NCBI RefSeq assembly: GCF_002157685.2
Contig: NZ_AP026738.1
Location: 3,472,001-3,536,000, forward strand
Source: Comamonas thiooxydans
GTDB taxonomy: Bacteria > Pseudomonadota > Gammaproteobacteria > Burkholderiales > Burkholderiaceae_C
Length of the DNA stretch: 64,000 nucleotides
Direction: 5' to 3'
Below, one piece after another: positions 1 to 6,622 of the stretch. The position numbers were made by a program, and so were the translations under genes. The notes beneath the pieces were generated by a model that saw only the letters and a list, made by a program, of their open reading frames with translations, searched no databases and had not been told where the DNA came from. Position 1 is the first letter of the stretch, and each line of letters opens with the position of its first letter.

Positions 1-1
1 C

Positions 2-376
2 TACCTCTCAGGCAGCGGTTGCATGTTGGCAGCGCTCGACTCCCAGCAAAGGGTACAGGCCACGATTGCTTGCCGGGACTACGACAGCAGATTTCCCCAA
101 CTGAACTTTCATCAGTTGAAGGTGGTTGAGCTAGTGCGCTTGTTTGTCGCCCCAGAGTTTCGACGATCCGGCGTGGGTGGTGCACTAGTGGATGCATTGA
201 AGCTACATGCACAGGCTCAACAGGTGCAAGTGCTCTACCTCCACACACATCCCTTCTTGCCAGGGGCCGTCGAGTTCTGGCAGACCCAAGGCTTCGAGGT
301 GATCGACCGCGAAGCAGATCCGCTATGGCAAACCATTCATATGCAACGTATGCTTGAAGTGCATAAAGAGGTCTGA
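2..376 (+). CDS. GNAT-family N-acetyltransferase, 5' end outside window
   Basis: The frame is open from base 2 to the stop at 374-376, so the first in-frame ATG (23) is probably internal and the gene starts before the window. The C-terminal part has the GNAT acetyl-CoA loop in the segment LFVAPEFRRSGVGGALVD, matching the R/Q-x-x-G-x-G/A signature, followed by the usual helix and a late strand with FWQTQGFEV. GNAT proteins move an acetyl group from acetyl-CoA to an amine; the substrate cannot be told from this. No partner gene is visible. Confidence 0.75.
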   Translation, partial: YLSGSGCMLAALDSQQRVQATIACRDYDSRFPQLNFHQLKVVELVRLFVAPEFRRSGVGGALVDALKLHAQAQQVQVLYLHTHPFLPGAVEFWQTQGFEVIDREADPLWQTIHMQRMLEVHKEV

Positions 377-973
377 TCAGTTCCTTGGGCATTCCTGAAA
401 GGGCTGTTTGCCAGGAGTTGAGTCAGATGTATATTCTTCACTGGCGCCGTTTACCCACGGGCCGGAAGTCCAGTCTTTATCCTCGCGCTCGAACCTACTC
501 CCTCAGCCGCGCTACCAATTTCTTTGGGGCCACATCCGGCATTCGTGCTATTTTCCCGCACACGACTCAAGAGGTCTGGCATCTTTAGATTTTGGTCATT
601 GTTGTAGATCCATGCAGACTGGCGCTAGCGTTTCAGTTCACCCTTGAAAATTGATGCGCCCGCCCGCGCCTAAATGTAGCTATTTGACTGCATATAGGGC
701 GATGTGCTGCTATGAATAAAGCGATAGGCGTCCTACATCTCAGCCGCGTTCTGTGTACTGCACATCACTGAAAGCAGGTGGCACTGAGAAATCACCTCGA
801 AATGCGTGTCAGCGTCGATCTCTGGGCGCAAGGCTTTATTTTGGTGCTGCTCTGAACAATCGCGTTGCACCAATGATTGTGGTGTGTTGTCTCATCCCGC
901 TGTTCTCGCGTACAGGTCCTCTGTATGTGCGTTTATAAGTGGTGAGTGGCTACGTAACTGCACACCAAATATC
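377..973. other. Non-coding stretch, nothing recognised
   Basis: About 600 bases between the acetyltransferase stop and a hairpin. Short open frames exist (for example 385-588 and 408-647), but they overlap each other, lack ribosome-binding sites and show no recognisable protein. I see no RNA gene or clear repeat. Confidence 0.5.
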
Positions 974-1002
974 AACAAGGGCGGCACGAAGCCGCCCTTG
1001 TT
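974..1002 (-). terminator. Perfect 12-bp hairpin behind the secreted-protein genes
   Basis: AACAAGGGCGGC (974-985) pairs perfectly with GCCGCCCTTGTT (991-1002) around a 5-base loop. It lies 58 bases past the stop of the minus-strand gene at 1061-1393 and is followed on that strand by a weakly T-rich tract, so it probably ends that transcript. Confidence 0.65.
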
Positions 1003-1060
1003 AGGTGAGTTGCGGTTAGCACTAATCGAGTGCTGTCGCCCTGTGATGCCTTTGACCAGT

Positions 1061-1393
1061 CTATTCGCTTGTCGGCACAAAAAACAGGTACTCACCTGGC
1101 CCCATCTGCGGGGTAATCGCATAGCCTTCGCATTGCCTGTCCTTGCATTTCACAGGTATGGCGCGGGGCCAGATCGTTGCTGCAGTAGGGTAACCAGGCA
1201 GGTACTGCGGTACATGCCACACTCCATAGTCACCCACTGGCTCGGCTTGCTGCATCCCTGTCGCACCTTGTTCACCGCTGCCAAAGACCTGGCGTTGAAT
1301 GCTCAACGGTTCATTGATGGCTCTAGAGTCGGGTGCAGCCAAAGACGAAGCGCAGCATAGTGCAATCGCTAAAAGAGCTAGAGTCTTGCCCAT
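1061..1393 (-). CDS. Small secreted protein, unknown function
   Basis: A 110-residue protein with a typical Sec signal (MGKTLALLAIALCCASSLAA, cleavage near residue 20). The mature part of about 90 residues has two cysteines (KCKDRQC, near residues 82-87) that could form a disulfide. It is last in a row of three minus-strand genes for secreted proteins, 30 bases after the preceding stop, so the three are probably co-transcribed. I do not recognise the family. A minor subunit or accessory factor of the surface material formed by the neighbours is possible, but this is inferred from context only. Confidence 0.6.
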   Translation of the reverse strand: MGKTLALLAIALCCASSLAAPDSRAINEPLSIQRQVFGSGEQGATGMQQAEPVGDYGVWHVPQYLPGYPTAATIWPRAIPVKCKDRQCEGYAITPQMGPGEYLFFVPTSE

Positions 1394-1423
1394 AGCGGTC
1401 TCCTAGATTAGGAATCACGCCTG

Positions 1424-2164
1424 CTAGTTGTCGTACAGCTGTGCTGTACGTGGATCTTCCATCACAGAGGTGGCAGCCGCAGGTCGAGTGACTTCCGGTG
1501 CAAAACTTGACTGGGCCTCTGAAGGGGGCGCAGCAGGAGTTGGGCTACCTTGTGCCGAAGCATCCGGCCCGTAGTTGTTCCGACGCTCATCTGCGGTCAT
1601 GGATTGCGGGCATTTCGACCCCGTGATCTCCAGTGCCACGCGAGCGGCAGGATCCATGCAGTCCATAGCCAGCGAGGCGGCCTTCATGCCCTTGTTCCAG
1701 AGCTCGCGGCTCATTTTCAGGCGCTTGCAATGCTCATCCGTCCAGGTTGTGCCGAAGCTCACGCCAAAGCCAGGGCCGTTGGCACTGCCGCTGCTGCTGC
1801 CCATGCAGGTGTCATTGCTGGTTGTGAGGTTGGGACCGCTCACGCTGGGAACGTTCTTCAGTGTGTATGTGCCGCTGTACTCGACGATGTTCTTGGACGT
1901 TCCTGACACCGTGTTATTCAGGTTTTGCGTGGTCGTTCCACTCGTTGTTATGTTCTGATCTGACGTTGAAGTGGATCTGCTCTCCATCGTGGCCGTTGAT
2001 CGGCTCTCTGCCGGAGATGCAACCGGATTGACAATAGTGACCGACTGGTTCTGTTGCGCCCCTACGGATGAGGAGTTGGAGGAGCTTTGCGCGCTGCTGT
2101 CGGCACTTTGCGCATAACTGCACAAAGGAACGCAAAGACTTAACAGAGCTATTGAGAATTTCAT
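1424..2164 (-). CDS. Secreted Ser/Thr-rich protein with C-terminal cysteine module, unknown function
   Basis: A 246-residue protein. Residues 1-20 are a Sec signal (MKFSIALLSLCVPLCSYAQS). About 85 Ser/Thr/Asn/Gln-rich, low-complexity residues follow. A more ordered part with four cysteines starts around residue 115 (DTCMG, EHCKRL, MDCMDP, SKCPQS), then comes a Pro/Ala-rich tail. The ordered module, with FGTTWTDEHC and a helix with RELWNKGMKAASLA, looks like a conserved family but I cannot name it. The gene lies between the Gly/Ala-rich protein gene and a second small secreted protein. A role as anchor, nucleator or secretion partner of a surface polymer is an inference. Confidence 0.6.
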   Translation of the reverse strand: MKFSIALLSLCVPLCSYAQSADSSAQSSSNSSSVGAQQNQSVTIVNPVASPAESRSTATMESRSTSTSDQNITTSGTTTQNLNNTVSGTSKNIVEYSGTYTLKNVPSVSGPNLTTSNDTCMGSSSGSANGPGFGVSFGTTWTDEHCKRLKMSRELWNKGMKAASLAMDCMDPAARVALEITGSKCPQSMTADERRNNYGPDASAQGSPTPAAPPSEAQSSFAPEVTRPAAATSVMEDPRTAQLYDN

Positions 2165-2181
2165 GCTTTGCTCCTACGTTG

Positions 2182-2211
2182 CCCGAGCCCGGCCAGGCAG
2201 CCAGGCTCGGG
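2182..2211 (-). other. Intercistronic hairpin between two secreted-protein genes
   Basis: CCCGAGCC (2182-2189) pairs with GGCTCGGG (2204-2211), and an inner GGC/GCC can extend the fold. No T-run follows on the minus strand, so this looks less like a terminator than like an RNA-stability or partial-attenuation hairpin. It would set a high ratio of the upstream Gly/Ala-rich protein to the downstream one. Confidence 0.5.
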
Positions 2212-2240
2212 ACAAACACAACTATCTTGGGACAGCTGCC

Positions 2241-2924
2241 TTAGTTGGCATTGGCCGCTGAGCCTGCACCGGCAGTACCGGAGGTGCCACCGCCGTTGGA
2301 GAAGTAGCCAGCGTTGCCAAATGCTCCAGCGTTCTGATGGACGGTACCCACCGAAGTTGCGCCCGATCCGGTGTTGGTCCATGCGCCGCCAGGCCCAGAA
2401 ATAGCTGCCGAAGTTGCGCCATAACCGGAAGTGGTGCCAGCATTGCTGTTCACATAGGACAGTCCGCCACCAGGGCCAGCGCCAGTGGCAACCTGGTTGG
2501 CTGTGTGCGAAGTGGCCGCACCAGCTGCCCCGCCGCTGACAGGGCCTGCGCTATAGCCAGCCAGGGCTGCAGAACCTGCGTTAGCGTTGGTCGCAGCACC
2601 GCCACCCGCAACAGCGTTGCCCGAAGTTGCAGAAAGGCTCTTCACGTTACCGTAGGTCGTTGCGCCACCACTGACCGCAGCACCACCGGCACCGTAAGGG
2701 CCTACAGCAATGCCACCACCAGCGGCATTGGCGTTGGAAGTTGCACCGGAGGTTGCACTATTCATGCTCAGCGCAGCACCGTTGCCCGAGCTGGCAGCAC
2801 CCGACACCGTAGCTGAAGATGCGCTCGACGTCGTGTTTGTGGCAGCGATGCTTGAGCCGCTCACAGCAGCAGAAGCAACACCAGCCAGCGCAATAACCGC
2901 CATGGCAATCAGAGACTTTTTCAT
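2241..2924 (-). CDS. Gly/Ala/Ser/Asn-rich secreted protein, possible surface-fibre subunit
   Basis: A 227-residue protein, read from the ATG at 2924 because an AAAGGA ribosome site sits just upstream; an in-frame ATG at 2951 has none. MKKSLIAMAVIALAGVASAA is a Sec signal. The rest is almost only Gly, Ala, Ser, Thr, Asn and Val, with no Cys and very few charged residues, and alternates short GGGA/AGS runs with NAN and TSG motifs. This composition fits extracellular matrix or amyloid-like proteins, but no curlin or FapC repeat is visible. It is the first gene of a three-gene secreted cluster, divergent from a response regulator. Function unknown. Confidence 0.6.
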   Translation of the reverse strand: MKKSLIAMAVIALAGVASAAVSGSSIAATNTTSSASSATVSGAASSGNGAALSMNSATSGATSNANAAGGGIAVGPYGAGGAAVSGGATTYGNVKSLSATSGNAVAGGGAATNANAGSAALAGYSAGPVSGGAAGAATSHTANQVATGAGPGGGLSYVNSNAGTTSGYGATSAAISGPGGAWTNTGSGATSVGTVHQNAGAFGNAGYFSNGGGTSGTAGAGSAANAN

Positions 2925-3452
2925 GATGATTCCTTTAAATAGCGAGTTCAAGACAACTGAGACTTTGTGAGCGAGAGACCAGTGCTAGGTATTAAGAAGC
3001 AAGGGCCAGTTTGACCGTCTTCAAGCTTTGGATTCCGTGGTTACGTTCCAAAACATGATTTCGGTAGGTGCAGTTTCAGAAAATGCCTGGGAAACAGTAA
3101 TACCCTATTCGCTAATATTTTCCAGCAAATGAAATCTACACAAAAATATGCTTTGAGCATTGTTATTGGTGGATGGTGCGCTATTGAAGAAATAGCGCTT
3201 GTTGAAAAATTCTTACAGTGTTAAAAAAAGTAATCTTTAATTCAATTAGATTTCTATTATTTCGTTTTAAAAAATAGAGGGTTTTCATCTATTCTTTCTT
3301 TGACGCCTGAAATAAATACCTATTTATGTTGTGAAAATTTGTAAAAATATTAACTATATTATTCCTTATTGCTTTTCAATAGATTTTTACAGGCTACCGT
3401 TTTATTTTTCAGGAGGTTTTTCTCACTTTTCATTACACAGACGGGTGTCACC
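2925..3452. promoter_or_regulatory. AT-rich divergent promoter region with palindrome
   Basis: About 530 bases, much richer in A+T than the flanks, between the secreted-protein genes (minus) and the response regulator (plus). A perfect 8-bp inverted repeat, GCGCTATT (3178-3185) with AATAGCGC (3191-3198), sits in the middle and could be an operator or RNA hairpin. An isolated AGGAGG at 3411-3416 has no ATG, GTG or TTG in frame at normal distance. Clear -35/-10 pairs could not be fixed by eye because of the A+T content. Confidence 0.5.
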
Positions 3453-4217
3453 ATGTACCTCTCCGACTCGCCCAAGGGGCCGTACCTTGATGCAGGCAGC
3501 ACCGAAGTCACCTCCTCTGTCCTGGGTTACACGTGGCCATCCGACATGAAAGGTCAGAAGAGCCAGCCAGTTCGGGTTTTCTTGGCAGATGAAGACAGGC
3601 ACATCAGGAGCGTGATCGCGCAAGAGCTTATGCGTGATCCCAGGACTATCCTGGTAGGGCAGGCTTCCAGCTACCGAGAAGCGCGCAAGGGCATCTTGGC
3701 GCAGGAGTTCGATGTGCTTCTCGTTGACTTGTCTCTTAGCGAAGGACAAGGGGCAGATTTGCTGGAGCTGGTCCAATTGAGAATGCCCAATGTGTTGAGT
3801 ATCGCAATTTCCTCCTGCGAAAAAGACGACATCGCTATGGATGCTTTCAAAAAAGGTGTCGTAGGATATTTTTTGAAGAATTCATGGCTTGGGAGTTATT
3901 CGCAGGCTGTACTGGAAGTGGCCAATGGCGGAGCCTCCATATCTCCAATTGTTGCGAAAAAAATTCTTCCCAAAATATTTAAATACTCCGAATCCGAGGA
4001 AAGCCCTCTTGAAAACAAGAAATTCGAGAAGCTGACTGATAGGGAAAAAGAAGTTTTACTATTAATTGCTCAAGGAAAAAGAACCCATGAGATCGGGGAC
4101 TACATGAAGATTAGTGCATTGACTGTATCAACGCATGTCAAAAATATTTATCGAAAGTTGCAAGTCAGGACTAGAGCGCAGGCTGTTAGGCATGGGGTAC
4201 TGAAAGGCATCATTTGA
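3453..4217 (+). CDS. NarL/FixJ-type response regulator with LuxR HTH
   Basis: A 254-residue protein read from the ATG at 3453; the longer frame from 3369 would add an unlikely Phe-rich leader. An extension of about 40 residues precedes a receiver domain. The acidic pocket is D46-E47-D48, the phospho-acceptor is D92 in LLVDLSLSEG, and the conserved lysine is K142. A LuxR-type HTH follows from about residue 190 (LTDREKEVLLLIAQGKRTHEI... STHVKNIYRKL). It should bind DNA when phosphorylated. No sensor kinase is adjacent, so its partner is elsewhere. Its divergent position suggests it controls the three secreted-protein genes, as CsgD does for curli; that is an inference. Confidence 0.85.
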   Translation: MYLSDSPKGPYLDAGSTEVTSSVLGYTWPSDMKGQKSQPVRVFLADEDRHIRSVIAQELMRDPRTILVGQASSYREARKGILAQEFDVLLVDLSLSEGQGADLLELVQLRMPNVLSIAISSCEKDDIAMDAFKKGVVGYFLKNSWLGSYSQAVLEVANGGASISPIVAKKILPKIFKYSESEESPLENKKFEKLTDREKEVLLLIAQGKRTHEIGDYMKISALTVSTHVKNIYRKLQVRTRAQAVRHGVLKGII

Positions 4218-4360
4218 ATCAATCACAGATGAAATCGTTCAGCGGTAAGGCTTGCTCGAGGCTTTCAACGAGTGAGCTGAACTGGGCTGGACTGTGAGGT
4301 TTCGGCCGAGTGGAATCAGCCGTGGCTAAAAGCCTTTGCTCACTGGAACCAGGCCAGGTG

Positions 4361-5188
4361 CTAGGAGATATTGACCACGGTGTTCGGATACCACTCGGCA
4401 ATCGTCATTGCCGCGTGTGCATGGGCCAGTCTCCAGTGGTCTGCCGACGTACTGCCGGGTTGATCGGGCAGTTCGATATGTCGGTCGGCAGCCCGGATAG
4501 CAACCCATAGACCGCTGCTCCAGCTATTGTTAAGCGGTGGCTTATGGAGTGCTGGCGAAGTAATCACAATCACTCTCTTGCCCGCCGCTCGTGCGTAGCC
4601 GATTTCAACCAAGGTGCCATAAGCTTGCAGGTCTTCGAGATACGCCACAACGACATCCGCCCGTGAGATGCCTTGAAGAGCACCACGATATGCGGCGTTC
4701 CGAGCCCTGTCGAGCACAGCAGAGGTGGCCTCAAGCATGTGTCCATCATGGGTTTCTTGGGCTTTCCACGGCCCTGAATACATGAATCTCGTGCGCGTTC
4801 CATGGAAGACCATTTCTTGCGGCGGTGCGATCAGTATGTCTTCAGCGCCGGGCTCGCCCAGAGCATTGAAGCTGGAAACGTCGAAGATCCGCCAGCAGGA
4901 GATATCGTTGTCCTGCTTTCTATTGCCCTCAGTTGCACCCATTTGGCCCGCCATGTAGATGAGCGGGAGTGTGAGATTGGCTTGGCGAGTTGCTTTGCTG
5001 TTCTGCAGCCAGTTTTCGATATCCGCTTCAAACCAGCCATTGCTTCTGTTGCTCATCGGCGTGGGTAGAGGGAATTTTTCCTGCCGCAAGAGCTTGTAGA
5101 GCATTGATTTTGACAACGCTGTACGCTCCAAGACCTCCGCCGTAGAGATGACATTCCTGCTAAAGCCTGATGTGCTCTCGGTAGACAT
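4361..5188 (-). CDS. AlpA-like HTH fused to nucleoside 2-deoxyribosyltransferase-like domain
   Basis: A 275-residue protein. Residues 12-62 form an AlpA/excisionase-type winged HTH (VISTAEVLERTALSKSMLYK, then a wing and ADIENWL). Residues 74-250 look like a nucleoside 2-deoxyribosyltransferase fold: a first strand LPLIYMAGQMG, a strand SRADVVVAYLED, then YGTLVEIGYARAAGKRVIVI, where E195 is at the place of the catalytic Glu. Such enzymes cleave N-glycosidic bonds of nucleosides, and related domains serve as effectors in some retron defence systems. No reverse transcriptase or other defence gene is near. It may be a regulator that reads a nucleotide ligand, a DNA-guided glycosidase or a phage-derived gene. 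The domain calls are fairly firm; the role is unknown. Confidence 0.7.
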   Translation of the reverse strand: MSTESTSGFSRNVISTAEVLERTALSKSMLYKLLRQEKFPLPTPMSNRSNGWFEADIENWLQNSKATRQANLTLPLIYMAGQMGATEGNRKQDNDISCWRIFDVSSFNALGEPGAEDILIAPPQEMVFHGTRTRFMYSGPWKAQETHDGHMLEATSAVLDRARNAAYRGALQGISRADVVVAYLEDLQAYGTLVEIGYARAAGKRVIVITSPALHKPPLNNSWSSGLWVAIRAADRHIELPDQPGSTSADHWRLAHAHAAMTIAEWYPNTVVNIS

Positions 5189-6082
5189 ATTGGCTCTTAA
5201 ACCCTAACACTCGATGTGTGTAATGCAGTTAATCTTTGCGCACTAAGTGTTGGTTGTTGATAGAGGTTTTCAATGTAGGCGAGACTCTGAAGCACATGTC
5301 AAATTCGTACGTCTTGTATTTTAAGGAAACTCCGTTTGCTTCAGGCTTCATCTCTACCCTGCTAGCATCTGGCCGACTCCTAGGGTGCAAACGACTAGCT
5401 TGTCGGCCTGTCGCAAAGCCGCAGTTTATTCATTCCGATGGCGGCGACCAATTTCCAAACTGGACGGTCAGGGAGTGCTTCAAATCTGCTATGGGTGCCC
5501 AACCTGAAGAGAGCAAGATCGTGCATGCGTCCTTCCATTTGAAGCCCTACACGCAATGCTCTGGAGTGGCAGCTTCTTAATCTAGCCCGATCTCCATGGC
5601 TGGCGATTGACGGTAATGCGTGGAGCCTGCAATGTGCCCCTCTCGAGTTGACAGGTTTCACAGGGGGCGCCGCTCCAGGGGCGGACCTTCAACTCGTCTG
5701 AACGATAAGCGATGGGCAATTGACGCAGTTTTCTGATAAGCGGCCACCTGGCGCAACAGGAAACTTACCTTCCCAGCTCTATCGGACTGCCGTAGCGCAC
5801 GCAGGCACGCAAGTCGCTGGCTGTTTGCAGTCGTTCAACCTAGTGGCGATGTGCAAAGCAGGCATCACTAAAGCACTTAGCTGGACTCCCCTATGTATCA
5901 AAAAAATCACTGAACTATTTGCATGATCGGCAGTTGCAGACTGGTGCTGGCGATCCCTGGCCGTCGGTCAAGATAAGCCAACGTCGTGTTCCATTTTGTG
6001 TTCGTGAGAGTTCAACCCAGCTCCCCTGGGTTCAGACCTACACTTGTGTTAATACTCAAGTCTGTAGTCCGCCATTAGATGT
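5189..6082. other. Long intergenic region; inverted repeats before nikR
   Basis: About 890 bases without a convincing gene; frames at 5236-5580 and 5720-5926 have no recognisable product. Near nikR, AACCCAG (6014-6020) pairs with CTGGGTT (6026-6032) across 5 bases, and CTTG (6043-6046) mirrors CAAG (6057-6060). Either could belong to the nikR promoter or operator. The E. coli NikR site (GTATGA-N16-TCATAC) is not present as such. Confidence 0.45.
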
Positions 6083-6523
6083 ATGGAACGTTTCACTATC
6101 TCCCTTGATGACCGACTGGCCCAGGAGTTTGACGAGCACATTGCCGCAAAAGGCTATGGCAATCGCTCTGAAGCTGTCCGGGACATCCTTCACGTGCATC
6201 TCGCAAAAGCTCGTGAAACCCAAAACGTTGAGGGTCCCTGCATTGCCTGCCTCTCCTATGTTTACAACCATCACGAGCGAGACCTCTCGGACCGGTTGGC
6301 GCGGGTTCAACATCAGCACCACGAGTTGACGATCTCCACCACCCACGCCCATCTCGATCACGACAACTGCCTAGAGACTGTGCTTTTAAAAGGTTCTGCT
6401 CAAGCGGTACGCCGTTTCGCGGAAAGCATCATGGCCGAGCGTGGCGTGCACCATGGCAGCATTAACATCGTTGCACTCCCCGAGCAGTCGCACCACCATA
6501 GTGCAGATCATCATCACCACTGA
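6083..6523 (+). CDS. nikR: Nickel-responsive transcriptional regulator NikR
   Basis: A 146-residue protein of usual length apart from a His-rich tail. Residues 1-45 are a ribbon-helix-helix DNA-binding domain (MERFTISLDDRLAQEFDEHI... NRSEAVRDIL). The rest is the ACT-like nickel-binding domain with H88, H90 and C96 in STTHAHLDHDNC plus a histidine of the QHQHH stretch at 77-80, matching the known square-planar Ni(II) ligands. The C-terminus adds SHHHSADHHHH, which may bind metal. With nickel bound, NikR represses uptake genes. The TonB receptor 100 bases downstream is the likely target and may be co-transcribed. Confidence 0.93.
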   Translation: MERFTISLDDRLAQEFDEHIAAKGYGNRSEAVRDILHVHLAKARETQNVEGPCIACLSYVYNHHERDLSDRLARVQHQHHELTISTTHAHLDHDNCLETVLLKGSAQAVRRFAESIMAERGVHHGSINIVALPEQSHHHSADHHHH

Positions 6524-6622
6524 CCCAAGTTAGGGCTGTCGTCCAAGCTTCGTGCTAGGCAATGCTTGGTCAGAACGATTGGTATGAAGATTGCTAGATC
6601 CTTCTTACACAGAGGAGGGATC

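Noticed and set aside
4361..5188. Retron system around the deoxyribosyltransferase fusion
   Set aside because: No reverse transcriptase and no msr/msd-like structure was found within the window.
5236..5580. 114-residue open frame between the fusion gene and nikR
   Set aside because: No ribosome site, no recognisable motif, odd composition; kept as non-coding.
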